A stretch of 64,000 nucleotides of DNA from an uncultured Rhodospirillaceae bacterium (GTDB lineage: Bacteria > Pseudomonadota > Alphaproteobacteria > Azospirillales > Azospirillaceae), in the NCBI GenBank assembly GCA_937927415.1, contig CALBDS010000016.1:1-64000 (forward strand). The letters are read 5' to 3'. A program made the translations under genes and the position numbers. Under the pieces are notes generated by a model. That model was not told the origin of the DNA. It ran no database searches and saw only the letters and a program-made list of their open reading frames with translations. The first letter of the stretch is position 1, and each line of letters opens with the position of its first letter. This document shows positions 46,075 to 54,523 of the stretch, piece by piece.

Positions 46075-46279
46075 TGAACCGCCCCGAGTTTTCCGGAGGC
46101 CGGATTGGTTGAGTCACGCCGCCATGGCGACGTCCTCGGTTTGGGCATAGTAGCGCGCTTCGGCCTCGGCGGGGGGAATGTTGCCGATGGGTTCGAGTAG
46201 ACGTTGGTTGTTGAACCAGTCGACCCATTCCAGAGTGGCGAACTTGACGGCCTCTAGAGTGCGCCACGGGCCCACGATG
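46075..46279 (-). pseudogene. 3' end of an IS3-family element
   Basis: The minus strand encodes GPWRTLEAVKFATLEWVDWF-N-N-Q-R-L-L-E-P, the typical C-terminus of an IS3 OrfB integrase, stopping at 46114. The terminal inverted repeat TGAACCGCCCCGAGTTTTCC (plus-strand 46075-46094) marks the true IS end, directly against the IS256 fragment. The rest of the IS is absent. Confidence 0.82.
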
Positions 46280-46651
46280 CCGGATCTCCTGGGCGTCGGT
46301 GGACTCGCGGTGCACGGGCCGGAACCAGCCCATGCGCAGCAGCTGAGCGATGCCGTGGGCATCTTTGCGGTCGGTCTTCACCACCATGGCCGATAGCGCC
46401 GCCTTCACGTGCCGGGTTTCCAGCAGCACCGTCTCGTAGCCCCCCTGGCTGAGCCCGGCGTGCAGCCACTGCGACAAGGGGCCAGCCTCCAGCCCGATGC
46501 GAACCACCGAAAAGCCAAGTTCGTCGAAGAAACATACCAGGGCGTCGGGCTCGCTGGCGACTTTCGCCTCGCGGACGATCTTACCCGTCGCATCCACCAC
46601 GCACACGCTGCTCAGTTCCAACGAGACGTCGATTCCGGCAAAGTAATCCAT
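46280..46651 (-). pseudogene. 5' fragment of an IS110-family transposase
   Basis: About 124 codons from ATG 46651: FAGIDVSLELSSVCVVDATG (first Asp of the DEDD RuvC-like domain), GLEAGPLSQWLHAGL, and VVKTDRKDAHGIAQLLRMGW (Asp pair), then QEIR, after which IS3 sequence begins. The C-terminal serine-containing domain is missing. A single open frame (45686-46651, 321 codons) runs through all three transposase fragments. Confidence 0.85.
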
Positions 46652-47032
46652 GGCTGTCCCCCTTGATGCTTGGGGCCGATCTGATCGGACCCCGCTTCAC
46701 ACCATCACAGTGGGGACAGCCACCCCGCCAAGCTACCGCTTGGGGAAGGCCCATTACGGCATCTAGGTGTGCAGACCGAGGTGACCGCTTCCTGGACGGA
46801 GGCGGCGCAGCTTCTCCACAACGGAAGTGTTGGCGTTGCCCGCCAACGCACCTGATCATGATATGTTGCCTAAGCCACGCCAAAGCGCGCATGCCGAGTG
46901 TTACGTATGAACGGAGCAACTTGACGGCAGCGGAGACGTTGTTCATTCTGATAAAAGCGTGTTTCCGCATCGGCCTTGTGCACTCAGCGAATTCCGGCGC
47001 GGTCTACGGGTGCAGCAGCGGAAGGTGGTATC
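46652..47032. other. Intergenic: IS110 leader and unknown sequence
   Basis: The first part next to the IS110 start (46652-46760) is probably the non-coding end of that element. The remainder shows no credible gene and no strong terminator; the promoter of the following gene must lie within it. Confidence 0.35.
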
Positions 47033-47464
47033 ATGCGGACGCCAATGGGGATGACGGTCTTTGCGGCGCTGGTGGCTGTTCCGTACATTGCACTCGCCGC
47101 CGACGCGGACCTCCGAACCGCCATTCAGGAAATGACCGGAGGCACGTCTCGCGAATGGGTGAAGACCATCGTCCAGACAGTCATGGGCGACGGCAACCGG
47201 TGCACGGCCGGCGAAACCTACACCTTCTCGAAAGACGGAAAGGCGACGATCCTCAACTGCGGAAGTCAAGGAATCCTTACCAAGCGCGAGGTGTCCTGGA
47301 GCCTCGGCGAGGATGGGATCGACAAAGTTCTCACGCTCGATGGCCAAAAGTACTTGGTTGCGTTCCGGAAAGCCGGCGGCGTCCATGAGATGCGCCTGCG
47401 CCAGCGCTCCGGCAGTAAGACCGAGGCGACAACGGACACGGTGTTCCGGTACGAGGCGGAGTGA
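47033..47464 (+). CDS. Small secreted protein, unknown function
   Basis: 143 aa with a signal peptide (VFAALVAVPYIALAAD) and a mature beta-rich part with two cysteines (NRCTAGETYTF, ILNCGSQG) that could form a disulfide, then VSWSLGEDGIDKVLTLDGQKYLVAF. GAAGGTGG at about 47021-47028 precedes ATG 47033. It was not recognised. It is the first of three closely spaced genes ending with the caspase-like protein. Confidence 0.65.
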   Translation: MRTPMGMTVFAALVAVPYIALAADADLRTAIQEMTGGTSREWVKTIVQTVMGDGNRCTAGETYTFSKDGKATILNCGSQGILTKREVSWSLGEDGIDKVLTLDGQKYLVAFRKAGGVHEMRLRQRSGSKTEATTDTVFRYEAE

Positions 47465-47480
47465 CGGAGGGTCCCCGCGG

Positions 47481-48053
47481 ATGGACGAGGAGACGAAGCG
47501 GCACTGGGATGTTCGTTTAGGTATCGTGACGCCCATCGTCACCCTGCTGGGGATCTTCGGCGGCCTTTGGCAGTTCCAAGTTGGCGAGGCAAGCCGCGAG
47601 AAGGAAGCCCGTGAGAGCTTCTCGCGAGAGAAAACTCTCGATTTCCGTCGCCAGCTCTGGCTGCAGCAGCTCGATGCCTATCGGACCATTTCCAAGACGG
47701 CAGGCGCCATCGTTGCCTACCACGAGGACAAGGCCAAGCTCGAGGAACTTAACCGCGCTTTTCTCGCTGATTACTGGGGTGTGATGATCCTGGTGGAGGA
47801 CGAGGAGGTAAGCCGGGCCATGATTGGCTTCTTCCTTGAAATCAAAGATTACCAGGCTGGCTGGAGCGACGGTGATCGCCTGAAGCATCGGGCGAGCCAA
47901 CTTGTGGACGCCTGCCGACGATCATCGGAACGGACTTGGCGCACGATCACGCGCTGGGAAGATTGGCCCGGAGGCGGCGATGGCGGCAAGAGTGCGAGCA
48001 ATGGCAGGCCTGTCAATCCTGCTCGTGATAATCACATGGTGCTCCAGCGCTAA
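47481..48053 (+). CDS. Single-span membrane protein with coiled coil, unknown
   Basis: 190 aa: short cytoplasmic N-terminus, one membrane helix (residues about 12-32, VRLGIVTPIVTLLGIFGGLW), then a highly charged helical region (EASREKEARESFSREKTLDF) and a soluble domain. The layout recalls small membrane proteins that accompany effector genes. Its 3' end overlaps the start of the caspase-like gene by 74 bp in another frame, indicating tight coupling. Confidence 0.65.
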   Translation: MDEETKRHWDVRLGIVTPIVTLLGIFGGLWQFQVGEASREKEARESFSREKTLDFRRQLWLQQLDAYRTISKTAGAIVAYHEDKAKLEELNRAFLADYWGVMILVEDEEVSRAMIGFFLEIKDYQAGWSDGDRLKHRASQLVDACRRSSERTWRTITRWEDWPGGGDGGKSASNGRPVNPARDNHMVLQR

Positions 48054-49446
48054 CGCCCGGCGTGCGCCGGAGCACTACGACATCTTCTTCGTATCCGTGG
48101 GATCGACACGCTACGCGGCGTCATCGTCCGCGGATGCTAAGGGACTTGGCGACATCCGCGGCGCCAACAAGAGCGCACGGCTGGTAGCACAGCTTCTGGA
48201 AAGGGCTGGCAGCCGCTTCGGGATCACGCTCACATCCGATTCCGAACGCGTCCGCTATGTCGGTCGAATCGATGTGGAGCGGGCGCTCGACCGGATGCTG
48301 GCAGAGATCCGCGCGCGCGGTCCCCGTCGCCCCCTCCTTGTCTTCTACGTCGCCGGGCATGGCCTTTCCGAAGGTGTCGGCTGGAACCATTTCACCATCC
48401 CTGGAAATCTAGTCCTGGCGAACGACCGGACCCGGCAGGACATAGAGACGCTGGCCGGGATGACGCTGCACGCGGCCGCGCTGGTGGATCGTCTCAATAG
48501 AACGAGGATGCCTTACCTCGTCCTTCTCGACACCTGCTACGAGGCCGAAGCGCGCGACTTTGCGCCCGGCGTCCTCACCGGAACCGCCGTTGAAAGCCTG
48601 CGCGCGGTGGCCGGCGTGCTGCGCGCCATCAATGAATTCCGCCAGCCGCATCCAGTGCTCTTCTCGACGCAGCCGGGTACAGTTGCGTCCACTGTGCCCG
48701 ACCCTTACGAACCGAATGCGGCACTGCCGGTCGCGCCGCTGGCACGTCGCCTCGCCATCGTATTCGACCGCGCGTCGGCTTCCGGCCGGGGATTAACGCT
48801 TGCTGGATTGGTGCGGGCAATGTCCGACCCGTCCGTCGACCCCATCGCCGGCCCGGCCGTCACGCGGGCGGAGAGAGTAGACGACCGGATACCGTTTCTG
48901 CCGGTAGGCCCACAAGCCGCCGGTAGTACCGAACACCGGCTCGGCAGTACGGAGGGCGTATCAGTGTGCTGCACTGCCGCAGCTCCGTCGGAGCCTGCAT
49001 CCATCGAGCGGGCGGCGTCCGGCCGGATCGACATGACCGGCTCCGCCGGGGAGTTCATCACCGAAGGCAGGCGTGTGACACTGAGGGCGCCGCCAGCGTC
49101 CATGATGCTGACACAGCATTCGCCAGGACGCGCATCAATAGAGGTGCAGGATGACACCGGCGTATGGACCCTGGCGTTCGGCACACCTGATGGCGGGCCG
49201 ATGACGGCGCGGTCCTACGACGCAGCACAGCGCTTCCATTTCGAGGATCCCGGTCGACCGGGGCTCAGCGTCTCCGGAATGGCGCGCGGCTGTAATTCGG
49301 TCAAGGGGCAATTCACGGTTGAGCGGGTCCGATACGGTAGCGATGGGATACTGGCTGAGCTGTCGGCTCGCTTTACCCAGACCTGTGATAACCTCCCTGC
49401 GACGCTTCACGGCACGCTGGTGCTGACAACGGAGGTTGGACGATAG
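47980..49446 (+). CDS. Secreted caspase-like peptidase (C14 fold)
   Basis: 488 aa with an N-terminal signal or anchor (residues 8-27), then a caspase-fold domain: catalytic His127 in FYVAGHGLSEG and Cys186 in VLLDTCYEAEA. From about residue 330 there is a Ser/Ala-rich linker and then a beta-rich C-terminal domain with VKGQFTVERVRYGSDGILAE and FTQTCDNLPATLHGTL, similar to an extracellular module seen at the ends of other secreted proteins. ATG 47980 has GAGG upstream. Export of the caspase domain is notable. The target protein is unknown. Confidence 0.75.
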   Translation: MAARVRAMAGLSILLVIITWCSSANARRAPEHYDIFFVSVGSTRYAASSSADAKGLGDIRGANKSARLVAQLLERAGSRFGITLTSDSERVRYVGRIDVERALDRMLAEIRARGPRRPLLVFYVAGHGLSEGVGWNHFTIPGNLVLANDRTRQDIETLAGMTLHAAALVDRLNRTRMPYLVLLDTCYEAEARDFAPGVLTGTAVESLRAVAGVLRAINEFRQPHPVLFSTQPGTVASTVPDPYEPNAALPVAPLARRLAIVFDRASASGRGLTLAGLVRAMSDPSVDPIAGPAVTRAERVDDRIPFLPVGPQAAGSTEHRLGSTEGVSVCCTAAAPSEPASIERAASGRIDMTGSAGEFITEGRRVTLRAPPASMMLTQHSPGRASIEVQDDTGVWTLAFGTPDGGPMTARSYDAAQRFHFEDPGRPGLSVSGMARGCNSVKGQFTVERVRYGSDGILAELSARFTQTCDNLPATLHGTLVLTTEVGR

Positions 49447-49448
49447 CT

Positions 49449-49845
49449 CTCCTGGTTGCGCAGATGGCTTTGCTTCCAGTCTACCTGAGAGCATTCCTGG
49501 GAGAGGACGCGGCCATCTTCGTCCAGGTCAGCCCATTCGTGCATGCGTTCGTCTGGCTGATCGCGGTACCGCTCCTGCTGGCCGCCGTGCAACTTTTGAG
49601 CGCACGTAACCGAACCGTGGAGCGCGTAGCGGCGGGGCTAGGGCTTCTGCCTGTACCCGCGACGGCGCTGATCCTGTTCGTCGTCATCGCTGCTACCGCA
49701 ACTCGGGCCAGCTTTGGGCGATGCCCTGCGCGTGGGGCCGATCTACGTTGCCTTCGCCGTTGCCGCGCCGCTGGTCGGGTGGGGAGTGGGACGTCTGTTC
49801 CGTTTCAATACGCTCGGCGACCGGGCTCTGGCGTTTAGCGCGCCA
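49449..49845 (+). pseudogene. Fragment of an ACR3/ArsB-type arsenite permease
   Basis: The frame reads VQVSPFVHAFVWLIAVPLLL and LLPVPATALILFVVIAA, then continues one frame away with PQLGPALGDALRVGPIYVAF and APLVGWGVGRLF, the order seen in bile-acid/Na symporter-type arsenic transporters. Removing one A in GCTACCGCAA (about 49692-49697) joins both frames. The 5' part and the C-terminal helices are missing; at 49849 it is fused to an integrase fragment. Confidence 0.6.
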
Positions 49846-49848
49846 TAC

Positions 49849-49968
49849 GGCCACCTGCTGGGGCACACCCAGGTCCAGACGACGGCCCGCTACGCTCACC
49901 TCGAGACCGATCCAATCAGGGCCGCCGCCGACAAGGTGGCGGAGGCCATTGCGGTCGCCTTCACCCGT
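49849..49968 (+). pseudogene. 3' fragment of a tyrosine integrase
   Basis: About 40 codons: GHLLGHTQVQTTARYAHLET, then DPIRAAADKVAEAIAVAF, matching the last helix of the integrase at 58593-59771 (LLGHTQVQTTARYAHLAADP) and including the catalytic Tyr. Nucleotide differences are numerous, so it comes from another integrase. It is directly joined to the arsenite permease fragment. Confidence 0.8.
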
Positions 49969-50188
49969 CCACCCAAGAAGGACGATGCAGCGAAAGCGAC
50001 ATCAGACTCGCGCCACTGGCGGCCACAGTATTCAACACCAGCAGATCGCGAGCCAACATCAGCCGGTCACCGGCGGGCACTATTCCGGGTTCGGCGAACC
50101 CGCAGGCTCGCCGAGGCGCAGCGCACCATTGCGTTGAGCATGCCCTTGAAGACGTCGACCGAGACCTTCTGCATCGCTGCGATCGGGG
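49969..50188. other. Intergenic debris between integrase fragment and metallopeptidase gene
   Basis: No gene recognised. A minus-strand stretch (50067-50180) reads IAAMQKVSVDVFKGMLNAMV in one frame and may be the end of another lost gene. Confidence 0.3.
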
Positions 50189-52108
50189 TCAGGAGCCCTC
50201 GCCATGGCACATCTTGAACATCCGGTCGCGTGGAACTAGGTCCGTGCCGCTGCGCTCCCAAAAGCGTCCACCGGCGGCACTTTCGAGGAATGCCTGCTGG
50301 CGCATCAGCCGCCGGCTGCTGAGCACGCTCTTGACGATGGCGTAGCGGACGGCCCCACGCGGATCGAGGATCACCGTCGCTCCGCCCAGGAAGGCAAAGG
50401 TGCATCCCGGTCCGCGAACAAGCCGGCGCTGGGTAATCTCGCCCACCAGATCGAACAGGATCTGCCCGTCCGGACCGATCCGGCGTGCCGAACGGATCGA
50501 CTGGATGACCGGCGGTTCGACCCTGTCCCTGCCAAGGAGCGAATCGCCCGGAGAAGCCAAGCCGAAGGATGCCATGCCTTCGGGTGAGGTGACCAGCCGG
50601 CCGAGAGCGCGTGCCTGACGGACCAGTTCGTCCGCATCCGCCGGCCGGCCCGGATCGCCGTCAAAGGCGAGGTGGCGAAACGCCAAGTCCGGTTGTGCCG
50701 GCAGGTCAGGGTCGGGGGCTTGCCAGAGAAGCGCATCTTCCGCCAGACCCGGGACGTCGGGCGGGATGATGCCGCGCCGGCGGAACGCATCGATCCACGC
50801 CTCCCGGTAGGCGTGCGGATCGTCGGGGACCAACTCGTAGTCCGCGGTGATGACGGCGCGCAGGAACTCACCGAACTCCAGATCGACCGGCGGGCAATAG
50901 TCGATGGCGCGGATGCAGATGGTCAGGAACTGGTCGGCAAGCTGGCCCGCCTCCTCGGCGAGCACGGCCTTCAGCTCGTGCGGCAACTCCCCGCTGACGA
51001 TGCCGGTTCCCCCGGTCGCCAGCCGCACATAGCGGCTCGTCTTGTGCCGGAAGACCGTCAGGAACGCCTCGAAGACGGCGGCCACGAGCAGCGCCCCGCG
51101 CTCGTGCGGTTCGGTCCCGGCCTTGTGATACTGGGGCGGAACGCCGTCGGGATCGACGAGGTCGATGGCCCGGCGCAACGGGCCGTTCCGGCCGGTCGCG
51201 TCGCCGAACTGCCGGGCCAGGCCGAGCAGCAGCTTGGAGAGCGCCAGTTCCCCGCGCGCCGAAGCGACCGCCGCCTCGACCACCGTCCGGTAGGAGAAAT
51301 GGAGGAACAGCGCCACGAGGTCGGCGAAGGCTTCGTGAAAGGCCAGGACATCCGGCCCCGTCGGGACGGTGAAGGAGGATCGCAGCCCGTCGAGCAGGGC
51401 GTGGGTGGCCTCGTGGGCGACGATGTCGTGCGACAGGGCCGTGAAGACGTGCCCCTGATCGACCGTTCCGCCGTCCACCGACCGGCGGTCGGGGAAATAG
51501 CCGAAGACGATGCGGCCCTCGTCCCGGTCGTAATAGGCGTTGCGCATCACGCCGCCGTGCGGACACAGGACCAGACGCGTCCGTCCGTCCTCGTCCACCC
51601 GGTCGATCGCCCAGGCGACGTCACGGCCCAGTGCCCGCCGGAACACCGCGTATGTCAGGCTGCAGACCGCGTAGGCCATCTGCTGGTGGAATTCCGGATC
51701 GGTGACGGAGGGGGAGCGTCCGTTGCGGATCAGATTGGCCGGGCTGTCCAGATCCACGGACCGGTAGCGCCGTCCGTCGGCATCCTCCGGCAGCACGCGG
51801 AACAGCCGGCCGGCCGGGCCTTTCTCCAACGGTTCATAAGGCACGTTGACGACGGCGATCGCCCCATCCAGCCGGGAAGCCGCCGGGTCCAGCGAGAAGA
51901 TCCGCAGCGGCCGGTACACGGGATCGTCGCGCGACCGCTCATACGGGCGTGTCCGCTGTGCCGTCACGACGCGCGTGCCGATTTCGAAGCGCTCTGCCAT
52001 GCCGTGCCGCCGCAGCGGGGGCGGCTCGGGGGAACCGCCGCCACGGCTCTGGGCCGTGGCCGCCACGGCCTGTGGGGTTGTCGGACTGCTGCGTGCCGGG
52101 TCGGCCAT
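50189..52108 (-). CDS. Gluzincin-type zinc metallopeptidase, new-looking family
   Basis: 639 aa, no signal peptide. The active-site helix HDIVAHEATHALLDGL gives HEATH at residues 232-236, and 22 residues later FHEAFADLVALFLHF supplies the probable third ligand Glu259, the spacing and sequence (HExxH ... EAxAD) of thermolysin-like gluzincins. The rest was not recognised; the C-terminal 200 residues appear to be a separate domain (ending FWERSGTDLVPRDRMFKMC). ATG 52108 lies 7 bp after the caspase stop with GGGAGG upstream, so it is the third gene of the operon that begins at 55813. Confidence 0.75.
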   Translation of the reverse strand: MADPARSSPTTPQAVAATAQSRGGGSPEPPPLRRHGMAERFEIGTRVVTAQRTRPYERSRDDPVYRPLRIFSLDPAASRLDGAIAVVNVPYEPLEKGPAGRLFRVLPEDADGRRYRSVDLDSPANLIRNGRSPSVTDPEFHQQMAYAVCSLTYAVFRRALGRDVAWAIDRVDEDGRTRLVLCPHGGVMRNAYYDRDEGRIVFGYFPDRRSVDGGTVDQGHVFTALSHDIVAHEATHALLDGLRSSFTVPTGPDVLAFHEAFADLVALFLHFSYRTVVEAAVASARGELALSKLLLGLARQFGDATGRNGPLRRAIDLVDPDGVPPQYHKAGTEPHERGALLVAAVFEAFLTVFRHKTSRYVRLATGGTGIVSGELPHELKAVLAEEAGQLADQFLTICIRAIDYCPPVDLEFGEFLRAVITADYELVPDDPHAYREAWIDAFRRRGIIPPDVPGLAEDALLWQAPDPDLPAQPDLAFRHLAFDGDPGRPADADELVRQARALGRLVTSPEGMASFGLASPGDSLLGRDRVEPPVIQSIRSARRIGPDGQILFDLVGEITQRRLVRGPGCTFAFLGGATVILDPRGAVRYAIVKSVLSSRRLMRQQAFLESAAGGRFWERSGTDLVPRDRMFKMCHGEGS

Positions 52109-52115
52109 CGGGATG

Positions 52116-54473
52116 TCAGCCTCCCATCGCTTCGAGCAGGTCGGCGAGGCGCCGAAGCTGCGCCACGGCACCCCCACCCTGTGCACCGCCAGCCCCACCC
52201 CAGGACGCCGCTCCGGCGGTGCGGCCGCCGGCCTGCTGGGCGGCGGCGAACAGCGGCTGGCCACGGGCCGCGGCGGTGCAATAGAGGCCGGGATGCTGGC
52301 GTGGGACGGTGCCGAACGCCCGGGTCACCCGGTCCAGGAAGGTCTCGTTGCTCAATCCCGCCGGGTCGTCCTGAAGAATCCGCGTGGCGTGGCGGGTGAA
52401 ATCGCCTTGACCGTCGTTCTCGTAGGCGACTTCGGTGGACAGGCAGGCGGTGAACACGACCTCGCGCATGGTGTCGCGCCCCCGCGAAAACGCGAACGCT
52501 GGCGGCGCACCGGCACCGGCGCGGAACCGCCGGTGTGCCGCGATCATGTCGGGAGTCGCCCGCATGTACCGCACCCGTTCGCCGGGCCGGCTCCGCCCCG
52601 AAAGGCCGGGTCCGACGGCGAAGCGTGAAATGGTGCCGGAATGGCAGCAATCGATGAAGCAGGTCAGGGCGACGCCGTCCGGCAACCGGTCGAAGACGCC
52701 GCCGATGTCATCGTCGATGACGAAGGCTCCGGTTGCATAGTCGATCGGGCACAGGGCCTCGTCCAGGCCGGGAGAGTCGCCGGCCGCCTCGTCCCCGTTC
52801 AGGTCGGGCACCTGGGTGCCGTGGCCGGAGTACTGGAAGACGACGCTGTCGCCCGGGCGGCTGGCCGACACGAGGTCGCGCAGCGCGCGCAGGATGTTGC
52901 CGGCGGTTCCCTGCTCGTCCAGCAGCATGACCGGCGGCTCGAAGCCGGCACGCTGCAGCGTCTGCCCCCACAGGCGGGTGTCGGCCACGCAGCCGAACAG
53001 TGGCGCGTCCCGATAGCGGTCGACCCCCACGCACAAGGCCCGCCGCCGGCCCGGTCCGGCCGGGCGGGCGGGCGGGACAGGCAGCCAGCCCACGCCGTCG
53101 GGCGGCGGGAAGGCGGTGGGGCCGGTGGCGGTCGCCGTTTCGGATTCCAACACGAAGCGCAGGTGCTCCGGCAGGTCGAACTGCCCCTGCCAGGAGACCA
53201 AAGCCCGTTCCTGCGCTTCGGCCGGAAACTCGGCGATGACGTCGGTGTCGCGCAGGCCACACACCCGGCGCAGCACGCTGTTCATCGTCGGGGCATCGTT
53301 GTCGAAGCCCCCGTGCGAGCGGGACCAGGACGCCGACCGGCCGGTCCGGTCGTCGGTCGTCGCCCACACGACGTCGGCGCGGCCGGGAGGCTTGCCCCCC
53401 AGCCCGAACAGGGCCGGCAGGTCGCGGTCGGCGCGCAAGCTGACCTCGAGGCCCAGAATGGGTACCCTCTCCTCCGGCTCCAGGGCGTGGTGGATGAGGT
53501 AGAGCAGCGACTTGTGGTATATCCCGGCGCAGGTGTCGGCCAGTTCCAGGTCCTTGCGCATGGTGAAGACGGCCAGATGGCCGATGCCGGGCCGCAGGCT
53601 CCGTGCGGCGCCCGGCGATGCGGGGGCCTGTGTCAATTGCTCCTTGAAGCTGTCCACGCGGATGGCCGGTGCCAGGAAGGTGAGGGTGCGGAACTCCGGT
53701 ACGCCCTGTTCAAGGCAGGCCGGAACGAAGTGCGCCTGGAAGATGGCGCCGGCGCTGTGACCGACCGCATGCACCTCGACGTCACCGGCGTTCGCCTCGC
53801 AGAACGCCTTGAGCTTTTCCGCCACGTAGAAGGCGCCGCCGTCCGGCTTGTCGACGGCGCGCTCGGCGCTGCGTTTCATGCTCGACCAGATGTCCAGCCC
53901 GCCCAGCGCCCGCGCCATGGCCTCGATGACGGGGTCGGTGGTGTAGTCCCACAGGTCGCGTGTGGCGGGTCGGGCGACGGCGCGGGACCGGGAGAGAAGT
54001 TGCCCGATGGCTTCGAACAGCCCGGTTTTCCAGATGAAGAACAGGGGATAGACATGGTTGCCCATCCACCATCCGGCCTGGTTGCGCGCCATGATCAGGG
54101 CGTTCCTTTGGGAAACCAGCCCGCCATGGGCGTAGAAGAGGACGCGCAGCTTGTCCTTGCGTGTCCGGGCCGCGTCGAGCGCCTTGGGCAGGGATTCGGC
54201 AAAGATGGCATCGACGTCCTCCCGGCTGGTGGTGAACCCGTCGCCGTCCAGGAAACGTCCTTGTTCGAGGCAGATCAGATGGGGACGCAGCTTCATGACG
54301 TCCTCGGGGGTGATATCGCCCGATGATCCCGTACCGCCGCGGGACGATGCGGTGGATGTGGCGTCGTCACCGCCGTCGGTCCCATGATCGAGGGCTGAAT
54401 CCGGAAACGGCGAGTCCGTGGTTTCGGGAAGGGTATCCTGAGTCCGTCCCTTCTTTCCTGTTCCGGATGGCAT
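52116..54473 (-). CDS. Fusion of alpha/beta-hydrolase and metacaspase-like peptidase
   Basis: 785 aa. After a Ser/Thr/Asp-rich leader (1-55), residues about 60-410 form an alpha/beta-hydrolase-like domain with VLFYAHGGLV and nucleophile elbow AVGHSAGAI (Ser240). Residues about 475-740 are a peptidase C14 domain starting RRALCVGVDRYRDAPLFGC, with catalytic His551 in YSGHGTQVPD, GLDEALCPIDY, and Cys610 in FIDCCHSG. No signal peptide, so probably cytoplasmic. GGGAGG supports ATG 54473. It sits between a lipase gene (50 bp upstream) and a metallopeptidase gene (7 bp downstream). Both catalytic centres look intact. Confidence 0.82.
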   Translation of the reverse strand: MPSGTGKKGRTQDTLPETTDSPFPDSALDHGTDGGDDATSTASSRGGTGSSGDITPEDVMKLRPHLICLEQGRFLDGDGFTTSREDVDAIFAESLPKALDAARTRKDKLRVLFYAHGGLVSQRNALIMARNQAGWWMGNHVYPLFFIWKTGLFEAIGQLLSRSRAVARPATRDLWDYTTDPVIEAMARALGGLDIWSSMKRSAERAVDKPDGGAFYVAEKLKAFCEANAGDVEVHAVGHSAGAIFQAHFVPACLEQGVPEFRTLTFLAPAIRVDSFKEQLTQAPASPGAARSLRPGIGHLAVFTMRKDLELADTCAGIYHKSLLYLIHHALEPEERVPILGLEVSLRADRDLPALFGLGGKPPGRADVVWATTDDRTGRSASWSRSHGGFDNDAPTMNSVLRRVCGLRDTDVIAEFPAEAQERALVSWQGQFDLPEHLRFVLESETATATGPTAFPPPDGVGWLPVPPARPAGPGRRRALCVGVDRYRDAPLFGCVADTRLWGQTLQRAGFEPPVMLLDEQGTAGNILRALRDLVSASRPGDSVVFQYSGHGTQVPDLNGDEAAGDSPGLDEALCPIDYATGAFVIDDDIGGVFDRLPDGVALTCFIDCCHSGTISRFAVGPGLSGRSRPGERVRYMRATPDMIAAHRRFRAGAGAPPAFAFSRGRDTMREVVFTACLSTEVAYENDGQGDFTRHATRILQDDPAGLSNETFLDRVTRAFGTVPRQHPGLYCTAAARGQPLFAAAQQAGGRTAGAASWGGAGGAQGGGAVAQLRRLADLLEAMGG

Positions 54474-54523
54474 GACGTCCTCCCTGTCGCTGTTTCTTTG
54501 TGGGTGGGGTTTGGAGTCGTTGC

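Noticed and set aside
49464..49838. Independent 124-aa membrane protein
   Set aside because: It is better explained as a frameshifted piece of a permease, with the continuation in the neighbouring frame.
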